From the NCBI RefSeq assembly GCF_902388705.1, contig NZ_CABMQJ010000007.1:1-64000 (forward strand): 64,000 nt of DNA, in the 5' to 3' direction. Origin of the DNA: an uncultured Alistipes sp. (GTDB taxonomy: Bacteria; Bacteroidota; Bacteroidia; Bacteroidales; Rikenellaceae). Positions 45,915-57,524 of this stretch are shown here, piece by piece. The stretch's first letter is position 1; each line of letters starts with the position of its first letter. The notes below the pieces were generated by a model. That model was not told the origin of the DNA. It worked only from the letters and a program-made list of their open reading frames with translations, and made no database searches. Position numbers and translations under genes: made by a program.

Positions 45915-45922
45915 CAAAGATA
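45915..45922 (-). promoter_or_regulatory. -7 box of the exonuclease gene
   Basis: Minus-strand TATCTTTG, matching TAnnTTTG. Confidence 0.6.
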
Positions 45923-46156
45923 GGCATTTTCGCGGCCAGCCGTACCCGGGAAACGTAAAAAAATCCCGTTCATTGCGGACGGGACGGCGAAGTTTTGGGG
46001 CCGGCCGGCAACACGCCCCGCACAGGCGGTGTTCACGAAGGGCGTCGGGCGCTGCCCGGCACCCTCCCCGCTGTTTCGAAACGGCGACGGGCGTATGACG
46101 ATACCGCAAGGGGCACATTCTGTCCTCCGACAGGATACAACGGATTGAAATTATGC

Positions 46157-46164
46157 TATCTTTG
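46157..46164 (+). promoter_or_regulatory. -7 box of the SGNH hydrolase gene
   Basis: TATCTTTG, 31 bases before the ATG. Confidence 0.6.
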
Positions 46165-46195
46165 TATCCGGAGTAACAAACAAAACCACCGGATT

Positions 46196-47284
46196 ATGAA
46201 ACGCATACACCTGTTGATGCTGCTCGGGAGCGCACTCTTCGCTGCAGCGTCGCATGCCGCACCGCCCATCCGCTACGTAGACGCAACGACGCTGACCATT
46301 ATCGGCAAAGCCCTGCCCACAGAACTCCCCTATAACCGCATCGACACGGCGCGGTTCCGGGTGCCGGCCAAAACCGTCGGCTTCTGCTACCATTCGACAG
46401 GACTGGCCGTCGTTTTCCGCACCGACAGCCGCACAATCTGCGCACGCTGGGAAACTTCGGGCAAAAACCCCGGCGCCAACATGACCGCCATCGCCCAGAA
46501 AGGACTCGACCTGTATATCCGCCGAGGCGGAGAATGGGTTTTCGCCGGAGTGGGAACGCCGAAGATAGACGGCAGGAACGACCGCCACGAAGCCACACTG
46601 GTCAGCACCCTGGAGGAGGGTGAAAAGGAGTGCCTGCTTTACCTGCCGCTCTACGACCAGCTGAAGCGCCTCGAAATCGGCGTCGACGGACAGAGCGACA
46701 TCGCCCCGATGGAAAACCCGTTCCGCCACAGAATCGTAATCCACGGCTCGAGCATTACGCACGGCATAGCGGCCGGACGCGCCGGTATGTGTTACTCCTC
46801 CCGGCTCGGACGCGACCTGGGGCTTTACTTCATCAACCTCGGGTTCAGCGGACAATGCACCATGCAACCCGAGTTCGCCTCTTACCTGGCGCACGTCGAA
46901 GCCGACGCATTCATCCTGGACTGCTTCTCCAACCCCTCGGCCAAAACCATCGACGAGCGGTTCGACGCATTTGTGGATACCATCCGCAAGGCGCATCCCA
47001 CTACCCCGCTGATTTTCCTGCAGACCATCCGCCGCGAAACCCGTAACTTCAGCACCAGAATCGAAAAGTTCGAAAGCGACAAAATGGCCGCAGCCGAGGC
47101 ACGAATCCGCGAGCGCATGAAAACGGACAAACACATCTACTTCGTCGCTCCGGGCGACCTGCTGGGCGGCGACCACATCGCTACGACCGACGGCATCCAC
47201 CCCACCGACCTCGGATTCACACGCATGCTCGAACGCATCGAGCCGCCGATTCGGAAAATCCTCAAAAAATACGGCATCCGGTAA
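46196..47284 (+). CDS. Secreted SGNH/GDSL-family hydrolase
   Basis: 362 residues from the ATG 46196-46198 (MKRIHLLMLLGSALFAAASH), with signal peptide. Residues 25-170 form a beta-sandwich domain; the SGNH hydrolase follows with block I IVIHGSSITHG (Ser), block II NLGFSGQ (Gly), block III DCFSNPS (Asn) and block V DGIHPTDLGF (Asp-His). Predicted esterase acting on acylated carbohydrates in the periplasm or outside, by analogy with two-domain CE-type proteins. Alone in its transcript. Confidence 0.88.
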   Translation: MKRIHLLMLLGSALFAAASHAAPPIRYVDATTLTIIGKALPTELPYNRIDTARFRVPAKTVGFCYHSTGLAVVFRTDSRTICARWETSGKNPGANMTAIAQKGLDLYIRRGGEWVFAGVGTPKIDGRNDRHEATLVSTLEEGEKECLLYLPLYDQLKRLEIGVDGQSDIAPMENPFRHRIVIHGSSITHGIAAGRAGMCYSSRLGRDLGLYFINLGFSGQCTMQPEFASYLAHVEADAFILDCFSNPSAKTIDERFDAFVDTIRKAHPTTPLIFLQTIRRETRNFSTRIEKFESDKMAAAEARIRERMKTDKHIYFVAPGDLLGGDHIATTDGIHPTDLGFTRMLERIEPPIRKILKKYGIR

Positions 47285-47322
47285 CCGCCCCGCCGGGTGC
47301 ACACCGGGATACCCTGCAAAAC

Positions 47323-47354
47323 GAACCGCCCGAACTTTCCAGTCCGGGCGGTTC
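47323..47354. terminator. GC-rich hairpin between convergent genes
   Basis: GAACCGCCCG (47323-47332) pairs with CGGGCGGTTC (47345-47354). No T run, but its position between two stop codons favours a terminator role. Confidence 0.6.
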
Positions 47355-47376
47355 GGCATATATATGCCTGCATACT

Positions 47377-48903
47377 TTACTCCCACTCGATCGTTGCGGG
47401 CGGTTTCGAGGAGATGTCGTAAACTACGCGGTTGACCCCCTTGACCTTGTTTATGATGTCGTTCGACACGTTGGCCAGGAATTCGTAGGGCAGGTGCACC
47501 CAGTCGGCGGTCATACCGTCCGTCGAGGCCACGGCCCGCAGGGCGACGCAGCTTTCGTAGGTACGCTCGTCGCCCATCACGCCCACGCTCTTCACGGGCA
47601 GCAGGATTGCGCCTGCCTGCCAGACCTTGTCGTAAAGGCCCGCGTCACGCAGGGCGTCGATATAGATCTTGTCGACGTTTTGCAGGATTTCGACCTTCTC
47701 GGGCGTGATGTCGCCGAGGATGCGAATCGCAAGGCCCGGGCCCGGGAAAGGATGGCGGCCGATCAGCTGGGCCGCAATACCGAGCGAGCGGCCCACGCGG
47801 CGCACTTCGTCCTTGAAGAGCAGGCGCAGCGGCTCGACAATCCGGAGATTCATCTTCTCGGGAAGTCCGCCGACATTGTGGTGCGACTTGATCGTCGCCG
47901 AAGGGCCGTTAACCGACACCGACTCGATGACGTCGGGATAAATCGTCCCCTGCGCCAGCCAGCGCACGTCCTCGATACGGACAGCCTCCTCGTTGAACAC
48001 CTCGATGAAATCGCGGCCGATAATCTTGCGTTTGGTTTCCGGGTCGCTGACACCGGCCAAATCGCCCAGGAACTTGTCATGGGCCTTGACGCCCTTGACG
48101 TTCAGCCCCATGCCCTTGTACGACTCGAGCACATCCTCGAACTCGTCCTTGCGCAGCAGGCCCGAGTCCACGAAGATGCAGTAGAGGTTTTTGCCGATAG
48201 CCTTGTGCAGCAGCACGGCGGCCACGGTCGAATCCACGCCGCCGGAAAGGGCCAGCACGACTTTGTCATCGCCCAGCTTCTGCTGCAATTCGCGCACGGT
48301 AGCCTCCACGAAACTCTCCGACGTCCACTCCTGCCGGCAGCCGCAGATACCCGCGACGAAATTGCGGAGCAATTGCGTACCGTCGGTCGAGTGGTAAACC
48401 TCGGGATGGAACTGAATGCCCCACGTCTGTTCGTCCTCGATACGGAACGCCGCCACGCGCACATCTTCCGTGCTGGCGACGATTTTATAATTCGCAGGAA
48501 CCGAGGTAATCGTGTCGCCGTGCGACATCCACACTTGCGTGGTTCGGGGCAGGCCCTGCATCAGCGGGTCATTGGCATCGCCCACGGAGAGCATCGCACG
48601 CCCGTATTCACGGCTGGGTGCGGGCTGCACCTCACCGCCGAAAGACGAGGCGAGGAACTGTGCGCCGTAGCAGACGCCCAGCAGGGGCAGTTTGCCCTTA
48701 ATCGCCGTAAGGTCTGGATTGGGGGCATGCTCGTCCCGCACGGAGAAAGGGCTGCCCGAGAGAATCACACCCCTCACCGAAGCGTCCAGCGCCGGAATCT
48801 TGTTGAAAGGGTGGATTTCGCAATAGACATTCAGTTCCCGCACGCGCCGCGCAATGAGCTGCGTGTACTGCGAACCGAAGTCGAGGATCAGGATTTTTTC
48901 CAT
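47377..48903 (-). CDS. guaA: GMP synthase (glutamine-hydrolysing)
   Basis: 508 residues. Converts XMP to GMP. N-terminal class I glutaminase with C78 (GVCYGAQFL) and H166/E168 (FHPEVY); ATP-pyrophosphatase loop SGGVDS at 220-225; C-terminal dimerisation domain ending TIEWE as in the family. Third gene of a guaB-DUF3795-guaA cluster, 13 bases behind the middle gene. Confidence 0.97.
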   Translation of the reverse strand: MEKILILDFGSQYTQLIARRVRELNVYCEIHPFNKIPALDASVRGVILSGSPFSVRDEHAPNPDLTAIKGKLPLLGVCYGAQFLASSFGGEVQPAPSREYGRAMLSVGDANDPLMQGLPRTTQVWMSHGDTITSVPANYKIVASTEDVRVAAFRIEDEQTWGIQFHPEVYHSTDGTQLLRNFVAGICGCRQEWTSESFVEATVRELQQKLGDDKVVLALSGGVDSTVAAVLLHKAIGKNLYCIFVDSGLLRKDEFEDVLESYKGMGLNVKGVKAHDKFLGDLAGVSDPETKRKIIGRDFIEVFNEEAVRIEDVRWLAQGTIYPDVIESVSVNGPSATIKSHHNVGGLPEKMNLRIVEPLRLLFKDEVRRVGRSLGIAAQLIGRHPFPGPGLAIRILGDITPEKVEILQNVDKIYIDALRDAGLYDKVWQAGAILLPVKSVGVMGDERTYESCVALRAVASTDGMTADWVHLPYEFLANVSNDIINKVKGVNRVVYDISSKPPATIEWE

Positions 48904-48916
48904 CTATTTTCGTTGT

Positions 48917-49255
48917 TTATTGTTTCTTTACCGGACGGTTGTAACATCCCGCAAGGTGCATTTCCGCGGCGAAAGCCTCATACCCAGTTTCGCGGATACG
49001 CTCGATACAGCCCCGGCGGTCGGAGCGGAACACGAGCCCGAATACCTTGGCAATAAAGTTGTTGAACTTTCCGCAGGCCTCCAGCGGCATCAACGTGCAC
49101 TCGGCGCAACTCTGCCAGCCGTGTTCCCGGCAGCAGGAACGCACTTCGCACCACGAAGCCTTTTCATTGGCATGGCATCCCGGACAACTCCCCTTACGGA
49201 ATTTCCGGCAGGTACCGCAGAAGAGCCCGCAGGCCGCGATTTCGGGATTCATCAT
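48917..49255 (-). CDS. DUF3795 cysteine-rich protein
   Basis: 112 residues, starting [20 protein letters not shown]. Cysteines are grouped as C-x3-C-x2-C near the N-terminus, then CPGC, CEVRSCC and CAEC, the DUF3795 pattern, suggesting a zinc or iron-sulfur site. The start overlaps the guaB stop as TAATG and guaA follows, so it is embedded in the GMP pathway. No function known for the family. Confidence 0.85.
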   Translation of the reverse strand: MMNPEIAACGLFCGTCRKFRKGSCPGCHANEKASWCEVRSCCREHGWQSCAECTLMPLEACGKFNNFIAKVFGLVFRSDRRGCIERIRETGYEAFAAEMHLAGCYNRPVKKQ

Positions 49256-50733
49256 TACCGCTCGCTGCTGTAATTGGGGGCTTCGCTGGTGATTGCCACG
49301 TCGTGCGGATGGCTCTCCTGCATACCCGAGGAGGTTATCCGGACGAAGCGGGCCTGCTGCAGGGCCCTGATGTCCTTTGCACCGCAGTAGAACATGCCGG
49401 CGCGGACGCCGCCCACGAGCTGGAAGACCGTTTCGCTCAAGGTACCCTTGAAAGGTACGCGGGCCACGATTCCCTCGGGTACGAGCTTGCTGAAATTGTT
49501 CTCGCAGCCCTTCTGGAAATAACGGTCGGCCGAACCGGCTTTCATCGCGTCGATGGAGCCCATGCCGCGGTAGGATTTGAATTTACGGCCGTTGTAGATA
49601 ATCGTTTCGCCCGGAGCCTCTTCCGTACCGGCGAACATCGAACCGATCATCACGCAGTCGCCGCCCGCAGCCAGCGCCTTGACCATGTCGCCCGAATAGC
49701 GCAGTCCGCCGTCGGCAATAATAGGCACGCCCGTACCGGCAGCGGCCGACGCAGCGTCGAAAATCGCCGAAAGCTGGGGAACGCCCACGCCCGCAATAAT
49801 GCGGGTGGTGCAAATCGAGCCCGGCCCGATGCCCACCTTCACGCCGTCGGCGCCGTTCTCGATCAGGAATTTCGCGGCTTCGGCCGTAGCGACGTTGCCA
49901 GCGACCACCTCCAGCGAGGGGTATGCCGCCTTGATTTCCCGGAGTTTGCGGGCAATCGCAATCGAATGTCCGTGCGCCGAGTCGAGCACCACGGCGTCCA
50001 CATCCTCCTCGACCAGCGCCTTCACGCGCTCCAGCGCGTCGGGCGTGATTCCCACGCCCGCAGCGACGCGCAGACGCCCTTTGGCATCCTTGCAGGCATT
50101 GGGATGATCCTGTACCTTGGTGATGTCCTTATAAGTAATAAGCCCCACAAGATGGCCTTCGTCGTCCACCACAGGGAGCTTTTCGATTTTGCTGTTGAGC
50201 AGCACTTCCGATGCGTGCGAGAGTTCGGTGCTGTGCGTGGTGATGAGCCGGTCGCCGGGGGTCATCACCTCTTCGATGCGGCGCGACATGTCGCGCTGGA
50301 AACGCAAATCGCGGTTGGTGACGATACCGATCAGCTTCCGGTCGGCATCCACGACCGGGATACCGCCGATCTTGTTCTCTTTCATCAGGTTGAGCGCATC
50401 GCCGACCGTATGGTCTTTCGAGATGGTCACCGGGTCGTAAATCATACCGTTCTCCGCGCGCTTCACACGGCGCACGTGCGCGGCCTGCTCGGCGATGGAC
50501 ATGTTCTTGTGAATCACGCCGATTCCGCCTTCACGAGCCAGTGCGATAGCCATCGGCGCTTCGGTAACCGTGTCCATAGCAGCGGACACAATAGGGATGT
50601 TGAGTTTGATATTTCGCGAAAACCGGGTCTGGATACTGACCTCTCGCGGCAACACTTCCGAATAGGCGGGTACAAGCAGCACATCGTCGAACGTAAGTCC
50701 TTCGGGCTGAACCCTTTCGTTGATAAAAGACAT
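49255..50733 (-). CDS. guaB: IMP dehydrogenase
   Basis: 492 residues. Oxidises IMP to XMP, the committed step to GMP. Full-length form with a CBS pair inserted at about 95-205, catalytic loop [10 protein letters not shown] with the active Cys near residue 305, and the flap region [22 protein letters not shown]. Promoter box 25 bases upstream. Confidence 0.97.
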   Translation of the reverse strand: MSFINERVQPEGLTFDDVLLVPAYSEVLPREVSIQTRFSRNIKLNIPIVSAAMDTVTEAPMAIALAREGGIGVIHKNMSIAEQAAHVRRVKRAENGMIYDPVTISKDHTVGDALNLMKENKIGGIPVVDADRKLIGIVTNRDLRFQRDMSRRIEEVMTPGDRLITTHSTELSHASEVLLNSKIEKLPVVDDEGHLVGLITYKDITKVQDHPNACKDAKGRLRVAAGVGITPDALERVKALVEEDVDAVVLDSAHGHSIAIARKLREIKAAYPSLEVVAGNVATAEAAKFLIENGADGVKVGIGPGSICTTRIIAGVGVPQLSAIFDAASAAAGTGVPIIADGGLRYSGDMVKALAAGGDCVMIGSMFAGTEEAPGETIIYNGRKFKSYRGMGSIDAMKAGSADRYFQKGCENNFSKLVPEGIVARVPFKGTLSETVFQLVGGVRAGMFYCGAKDIRALQQARFVRITSSGMQESHPHDVAITSEAPNYSSER

Positions 50734-50758
50734 AATGAACGTGGATTTTTGTTGCTCG

Positions 50759-50766
50759 CAAAAGTA
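50759..50766 (-). promoter_or_regulatory. -7 box of guaB
   Basis: Minus-strand TACTTTTG, a TAnnTTTG match. Confidence 0.55.
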
Positions 50767-50837
50767 ATCATTTTTTTCGAAACGGCCTAAAATCCGGACC
50801 TTTCCGGTGATTTTTTTATCAACATTTTATCAAAGGA

Positions 50838-50868
50838 CAAAAAAAGTCCGGAACGCAACGTTCCGGAC
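50838..50868 (-). terminator. Terminator of panB
   Basis: GTCCGGAACG-CAA-CGTTCCGGAC (50846-50868); the minus-strand transcript ends in seven T. Confidence 0.93.
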
Positions 50869-50888
50869 ATACATTCCGTAAAACAGAA

Positions 50889-51704
50889 TCAGTACTGCTC
50901 TTTCTCGTTGGGGAAGTCGCAGTCCTTGACATCCTTGATATATTGCGTCACGGCGCCCGTCATCACCTCGTGCAGGTCGGCATAGCGGCGCAGGAAGCGG
51001 GGCGAAAACCCTTTGTTAATGCCCAGCATATCGTGAATCACCAACACCTGCCCGTCGCAGCCGTTGCCGGCGCCGATGCCGATCGTGGGAACCGGAATCT
51101 CCTGCGTCACGCGTGTGGCCAGCGCCGCCGGAATCTTTTCGAGCACGATGCCGAAGCACCCTGCGTCGCTCAAAAGGCGTGCGTCACGCACGAGTTTGGC
51201 GGCTTCGGCCTCCTCCTTGGCGCGGACGCTGTACGTACCGAATTTATGAATCGACTGGGGCGTCAGTCCGAGGTGTCCCATGACCGGAATGCCGGCCGAA
51301 AGAATCCGGTTGACCGATTCGAGAATCTCCTCGCCGCCCTCGATTTTCACGGCGTCGGCTTCGGTTTCTTTCATGATGCGAACAGCCGAGTCGAGCGCCA
51401 CTTTGGAATTGCCCTGATAGGTTCCGAAAGGCAGGTCGACGACCACCAGAGCCCGGTTGACGGCGCGTACGACCGAGCGGGCGTGGTAAATCATCATATT
51501 GAGGGTAATGGGAAGCGTGGTTTCATAGCCGGCCATCACGTTGGCCGCCGAGTCGCCGACGAGAATCACGTCGATACCGGCGGCATCGACGATTTTCGCC
51601 ATCGAATAATCGTACGAGGTCAGCATGGCAATCTTCTCGCCCCGCTGCTTCATCTCCGTCAGACGGTAGGTCGTCACAGCCCTGACAGTACTTTCTACAG
51701 ACAT
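50889..51704 (-). CDS. panB: Ketopantoate hydroxymethyltransferase
   Basis: 271 residues. Makes ketopantoate for pantothenate and CoA. Metal-site and signature sequences are clear: [58 protein letters not shown] and [16 protein letters not shown]. No panC or panD beside it; it stands alone between a terminator and an inverted repeat. Confidence 0.96.
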   Translation of the reverse strand: MSVESTVRAVTTYRLTEMKQRGEKIAMLTSYDYSMAKIVDAAGIDVILVGDSAANVMAGYETTLPITLNMMIYHARSVVRAVNRALVVVDLPFGTYQGNSKVALDSAVRIMKETEADAVKIEGGEEILESVNRILSAGIPVMGHLGLTPQSIHKFGTYSVRAKEEAEAAKLVRDARLLSDAGCFGIVLEKIPAALATRVTQEIPVPTIGIGAGNGCDGQVLVIHDMLGINKGFSPRFLRRYADLHEVMTGAVTQYIKDVKDCDFPNEKEQY

Positions 51705-51716
51705 AATTTTTAATAT

Positions 51717-51782
51717 GAATCCGATGGATTATTCAACATTTTCAACTGTTCGCAAGGCTTCGGTACGGAACCCATCGGATTC
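51717..51782. repeat. 11-bp inverted repeat upstream of panB
   Basis: GAATCCGATGG (51717-51727) and CCATCGGATTC (51772-51782) are 44 bases apart, starting 13 bases before the panB ATG. The region to 51967 otherwise shows no gene. Confidence 0.6.
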
Positions 51783-51967
51783 GTATTGCGGCGCTGGTGC
51801 ACCGGCTCCATATCGACAATCCCTCCAAACCTTCCTAAAAAAGGAAGACTTACGTTCGTTCACTTGTAAACCGGCGCAAAGATAGCGCAAGCCGGGCGCA
51901 AAGCCAAATTTATTTGTACTTTGCCGAAACGCAGCCTGCCGGGGCCGCTGCTTTCCCCGCAGTAAAG

Positions 51968-52504
51968 TCACCGTTTCGGCCGGAGCCGGCAGAAAAAACT
52001 CCACAGGACGACCCCGCCCGAAACCGACACGTTAATCGAATGTTTCGTCCCGGCCTGCGGAATCTCGATTGCGCCGTGGCACATATCCACGGCCTGCTGC
52101 CCCACTCCCATCACCTCGTTGCCGAACACCAGTGCGTATTTCACGCCCGGCTCGGCCCGGAACGCATCGAGCATCACGGCCCCTTCGACCTGCTCGACGG
52201 CATAGACCCGGTAGCCGTCGCCGCGCAGGCGGGCGATGCATTCCTCCGTCGTTTGATAATAAGTCCACGGCACGGTCAGCTCGGCGCCGAGCGCCGTCTT
52301 GTGGATGTCGCGGTTAGGCGGTGTGGCGGTTATGCCGCACAGGGCGATACGCTCCACGGCAAAGGCGTCGCCCGTACGGAAGAAAGCCCCCACGTTCTGC
52401 AGCGAACGGACGTTGTCCAGCACCACCGCAACGGGCATCTTCTCCATCGCGGCAAACTCCCCGGCCGTGGGTCGGCCGAGCTCTTCGTTGGTGATTTTGC
52501 GCAT
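51968..52504 (-). CDS. TrmH/SpoU-family RNA 2'-O-methyltransferase
   Basis: 178 residues. SPOUT-fold motifs: motif 1 VVLDNVRSLQNVGAFFRTGD, motif 2 YALVFGNEVMGVGQQAVD and motif 3 IEIPQAGTKHSINVSVSGGV. Methylates ribose in tRNA or rRNA using SAM; exact site unknown. Divergent from the outer membrane protein gene, sharing an 80-base promoter region. Confidence 0.92.
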   Translation of the reverse strand: MRKITNEELGRPTAGEFAAMEKMPVAVVLDNVRSLQNVGAFFRTGDAFAVERIALCGITATPPNRDIHKTALGAELTVPWTYYQTTEECIARLRGDGYRVYAVEQVEGAVMLDAFRAEPGVKYALVFGNEVMGVGQQAVDMCHGAIEIPQAGTKHSINVSVSGGVVLWSFFCRLRPKR

Positions 52505-52523
52505 AAGTTCTCTATTAGTGCTG

Positions 52524-52531
52524 CAAAATTA
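52524..52531 (-). promoter_or_regulatory. -7 box of the TrmH-like gene
   Basis: Minus-strand TAATTTTG, 19 bases before the ATG. Confidence 0.55.
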
Positions 52532-52553
52532 GACATTTTTAAAATCTTTTCCC

Positions 52554-52561
52554 TACTTTTG
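52554..52561 (+). promoter_or_regulatory. -7 box of the outer membrane protein gene
   Basis: TACTTTTG, 23 bases before the ATG; back-to-back with the box for the TrmH-like gene. Confidence 0.55.
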
Positions 52562-52584
52562 TCAGTTGATTCAAAAATCATTTT

Positions 52585-53703
52585 ATGAAACTATTTCGAC
52601 TCGTTTTATCGTTGGCTTTCGTCGCTTCCGTCGCCGCAGGCCATGCGCAGGAAATCATAGTCGGGGCCGACTTCGATATGTATTTCGACAACAAGGAGTT
52701 CGGCAACAACACGTTCGCGGTGCCGGGGCTGGACATCGAGTCCGGCACCGACTTCGCAGCACGCCTGATTCCCAAAATCGGGGTGCGCTGGGAAGAAAAG
52801 AACACGCTGGTATTCGGCGTCGACATGCTCCAGAACTTCGGGGAGAAAAACTCCGGGTTCCTTTCCGACGTAAAACCCATCGTCTACTACCAGTTCCTCA
52901 CCCCCAAGGTCAAAGCCGTGGCCGGTATCTTCACCCGCGACATGACCCACAGCGACGATTATTCGACGGCGTTTTTCACCGATTCCCACAAATTCATCCA
53001 CAACCGCATGAACGGCGTGCTGGCGCAATACAACTCGGGGCCGTCGTATGTCGAGTTCATCTGCGACTGGGAGGGCATGTATTCGGAAAATTCGCGCGAA
53101 AAGTTCCGCATATTGAGTTCCGGACGCCATTACCTCAAATATTTCTATTACGGCTACAACTTCTCGATGTTCCACTTCGCGGGACAGAAAGGGGCGCAAC
53201 TCGAGAACGTCGTGGACGCATTCCTGCTCAACCCGGCCGTGGGCGTGAAATTCAGCGCCTTTTTCGACTTCGACATCAGGCTGGGACTGTTGCAGTCGGC
53301 ACAGCGCGACCGCAGTTTCGGACATTCGTGGGAAACGCCGCGCATGGGCGAGTTCGGCTTCAAGATGAGCCGCTGGGGCTTCACCCTCGACGAGCGGCTC
53401 TATTTCGGCAACAACCTGAACCCGTTCTTCGGGGGCCACACCATCGACAACGAAGACGGAACGACGACCTATATTCCCTACGGACGCGAACTGTACCCCG
53501 GAGAGAGTTTTTTCCGCACGGACAAGAACGTCTACAACCGGGCTTCGCTCTCCTACGCCAAGTGGTTTTTCAAGGATACGGTACGCGTCAAGGCCGAATT
53601 CGTAACCCATTACGACGGCACGGGGCTCGGCTCCCAACAGAAACTCGAAGTAGCCGTGCGGTTCTTAAAGACCGCATACAACAGCAAGAATCATAAAAAA
53701 TAA
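52585..53703 (+). CDS. Outer membrane beta-barrel protein, unknown solute
   Basis: 372 residues with signal peptide ([22 protein letters not shown]). The sequence is a string of amphipathic strands ([60 protein letters not shown]), ending [14 protein letters not shown]. Looks like a porin-sized barrel found in Bacteroidota; no named family assigned with certainty. glnS begins six bases after its stop, so both share a transcript. Confidence 0.75.
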   Translation: MKLFRLVLSLAFVASVAAGHAQEIIVGADFDMYFDNKEFGNNTFAVPGLDIESGTDFAARLIPKIGVRWEEKNTLVFGVDMLQNFGEKNSGFLSDVKPIVYYQFLTPKVKAVAGIFTRDMTHSDDYSTAFFTDSHKFIHNRMNGVLAQYNSGPSYVEFICDWEGMYSENSREKFRILSSGRHYLKYFYYGYNFSMFHFAGQKGAQLENVVDAFLLNPAVGVKFSAFFDFDIRLGLLQSAQRDRSFGHSWETPRMGEFGFKMSRWGFTLDERLYFGNNLNPFFGGHTIDNEDGTTTYIPYGRELYPGESFFRTDKNVYNRASLSYAKWFFKDTVRVKAEFVTHYDGTGLGSQQKLEVAVRFLKTAYNSKNHKK

Positions 53704-53708
53704 CAGAT

Positions 53709-55385
<1,677 letters not shown>

Positions 55386-55408
55386 CAGGCTTCCGCCCTG
55401 CAAACAGG

Positions 55409-55434
55409 AACCGCCCCACCGGGGCGGTTTTTTG
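55409..55434 (+). terminator. Terminator of glnS
   Basis: AACCGCCCC-ACC-GGGGCGGTT (55409-55429) then TTTT. Confidence 0.95.
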
Positions 55435-55531
55435 TTTTTCTCCAGAAGAGGCCACGCAGCCGGAAGCAAGACACGAATGCGTACGGGCGGCCTATGGTTC
55501 GGCAGGCGGCATTCCCGGGCGATACCGGCAT

Positions 55532-55567
55532 TAAAAAGGGAGCTTTCATGAAAAAGCTCCCTTTTTA
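55532..55567 (-). terminator. Terminator of the AraC-family gene
   Basis: AAAAAGGGAGCTTT and AAAGCTCCCTTTTT arms around CATGAA, with T/A flanks on both strands. Confidence 0.9.
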
Positions 55568-55579
55568 TCCGGAGGCCTG

Positions 55580-56443
55580 TCACTTTACCGGTATGTAGAT
55601 TTCGGTCTTCAGTTTCCCGGCGGGAACCCGGTCGGGATTATTGAGGTACTTCTCGAAACAGGGGCTGTCGCGCAGTTCGCACCCGCTGTCGGGCAGCCAT
55701 TCGCGGCAGATTTTGCGATAGGCGCCACCCAGCCCCGAGTAGGGGCCCGTATAGGTGAAGACGGCATAGCGGCCTCCGCCGACCGTTTTCACGCCGACAG
55801 GCCCCGCAGCGACCGGGCCTTTCGGGACGACCAGACATACGTCGCAGCGCAGGTCGTCGGCTTTCGAAATATCGGGGTCGTTATGGTAGACGACGATATT
55901 TTCGATGCCTGCGGAAAAGAGTTTGTACTCCTTGACATACCGCCACAGGGCAGCGAAGCTGTCGCAGTAATCGACTTTACTGTAATTTCCCTGCGCACGG
56001 ATATAGGCGACGGGCTTTTCGGGAATTTCCCGGATTTTGGGTTTCGACAACCGGACTTCGGCGGCCTGCGGCATGACTGTACTCATGGGCGGAAAGATTT
56101 TAGCGGTTCGGTACTCTGTGGGCGAGATGCCGAAAAACCGCCCGAAAGCCTTGGTCAGCGACGACGGGGCGTCGTAGCCCACGCGGTAGGCGATCTCCGA
56201 AACCGGCAGGTCGCTGTAACGCAGCAGCCGGGCCGCCGTTTCGATGCGCGTGCGGACAATGAACTCCCCGACGGGCTCGCCCAGGAACGCCGAAACGATA
56301 CGGTGGAAATGGCAGGGCGAAAAGGAGGACACCTCGGCCAGCGTGCGCAGGTCGATATTCCCGTCCAGGTGGGTGCGGATGTATTCGACGACGACGTTGA
56401 TACGCCGCTGGTAATCGTCTGTCGTGGCTGGTTTGTTCTTCAT
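55580..56443 (-). CDS. AraC-family regulator with GyrI-like effector domain
   Basis: 287 residues. N-terminal 110 residues hold two helix-turn-helix units (LRTLAEVSSFSPCHFHRIVS; VSEIAYRVGYDAPSSLTKAF), then a GyrI-like small-molecule domain (REIPEKPVAYIRAQGNYSKV; FTYTGPYSGLGGAYRKICRE). This order, DNA-binding first, is that of Rob/SoxS-like GyrI regulators that sense lipophilic compounds and control efflux. Alone in its transcript; target unknown. Confidence 0.92.
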   Translation of the reverse strand: MKNKPATTDDYQRRINVVVEYIRTHLDGNIDLRTLAEVSSFSPCHFHRIVSAFLGEPVGEFIVRTRIETAARLLRYSDLPVSEIAYRVGYDAPSSLTKAFGRFFGISPTEYRTAKIFPPMSTVMPQAAEVRLSKPKIREIPEKPVAYIRAQGNYSKVDYCDSFAALWRYVKEYKLFSAGIENIVVYHNDPDISKADDLRCDVCLVVPKGPVAAGPVGVKTVGGGRYAVFTYTGPYSGLGGAYRKICREWLPDSGCELRDSPCFEKYLNNPDRVPAGKLKTEIYIPVK

Positions 56444-56450
56444 CTCGCAG

Positions 56451-56458
56451 CAAAGGTA
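56451..56458 (-). promoter_or_regulatory. -7 box of the AraC-family gene
   Basis: Minus-strand TACCTTTG, seven bases from the ATG, so transcription would start almost at the start codon; a second TAATTTTG lies about 20 bases upstream and may be the real box. Confidence 0.4.
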
Positions 56459-56510
56459 TCCCCTGCAAAATTAACGGACTTTTCCGATTTTGCGAATTTA
56501 ACGGAATACC

Positions 56511-57524
56511 CTACATCATCCGCCCGAAAGTCCGCCGGCCGAAAAGGTAGCGAAGCAGGATGGAGCCCGGATAGATTTTGTCCGACGTGCGGACGACACG
56601 GCTCTGCCGGATGAAACGGCGCTTGCGGTTCATGGCGGGATGCCATTTCAGGAAATCCCGCCAGGCACGGAATACGGCCCGGAAATTATCGGCCCGTCCC
56701 TGCGCCAGATACGACAGCGCCGCCGCGAAATCCAACACGGGCCGCGTCGCAGCCACCACGACACGCTGCCACGAAGTCGAACATTTGTAAAGCATCGCCA
56801 GGTTATTGCGGTGGTTGTAAAAAACCTTGGCCGGGGAATCGGTGGTCAGGGTGCCGCCGCCGAGATGGTAGACCGTACTCTGCGGCACGACCCGTACCCG
56901 GTAGCCGGCGAGCTGCATGCGCCAGCAGAGGTCAATCTCCTCCATGTGGGCGAAGAAATCGGCGTCGAATCCACCCAATGCGTGGAAAACATCGGCCCGG
57001 CAGCAGAATGCGGCGCCGCTGACCCAGAAAACATCCCGGGCATCGTCGTACTGTCCCGTGTCGGTTTCGACACACTTCAGGATACGGCCGCGGCAAAAGG
57101 GATAGCCCAGGAAATCGATGAACCCGCCCGAGGCGCCCGCATATTCGAACTTCTCACGGTCGGCCCACGAAATCAGCTTCGGGGACACCACGGCCACATC
57201 GGGTTCCCGCTCAAGCACCTCGAGCAGCGGGGCGATCCACCCCGCAGGCGTTTCTACATCGGAGTTAAGCAGCAGGTAGTAATCGGCCTCGACCTGCGCC
57301 AAAGCACGGTTGTAACCGCCGGCAAACCCGTAGTTGGCATCCATACGCAGCACCGTGACGGAGGGAAACTCCGTCGCCAGCACCGACAGCGAATCGTCCG
57401 TCGACCCGTTGTCCGCAACCACGATTCCGACCCCTTCGGGGGCGTGTGCGACGACGCTGGGCAGGAAACGGCGCAGGTGCTCCGCACCGTTCCAGTTGAG
57501 TATGACGATTTTAGCGACCGACAT
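56511..57524 (-). CDS. Glycosyltransferase family 2
   Basis: 337 residues. GT-A fold: IVILNWNGAEHLRRFLPSVV, VVADNGSTDDSL, the metal-binding DxD in LLLNSDVETP and the acceptor loop DADFFAHMEEIDLCWRMQLA, typical of rhamnosyl-type (WbbL-like) GT2 enzymes. C-terminal hydrophobic segment suggests membrane contact. Overlaps the acyltransferase gene by 14 bases, pointing to a joint role in envelope glycolipid synthesis. Confidence 0.9.
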   Translation of the reverse strand: MSVAKIVILNWNGAEHLRRFLPSVVAHAPEGVGIVVADNGSTDDSLSVLATEFPSVTVLRMDANYGFAGGYNRALAQVEADYYLLLNSDVETPAGWIAPLLEVLEREPDVAVVSPKLISWADREKFEYAGASGGFIDFLGYPFCRGRILKCVETDTGQYDDARDVFWVSGAAFCCRADVFHALGGFDADFFAHMEEIDLCWRMQLAGYRVRVVPQSTVYHLGGGTLTTDSPAKVFYNHRNNLAMLYKCSTSWQRVVVAATRPVLDFAAALSYLAQGRADNFRAVFRAWRDFLKWHPAMNRKRRFIRQSRVVRTSDKIYPGSILLRYLFGRRTFGRMM

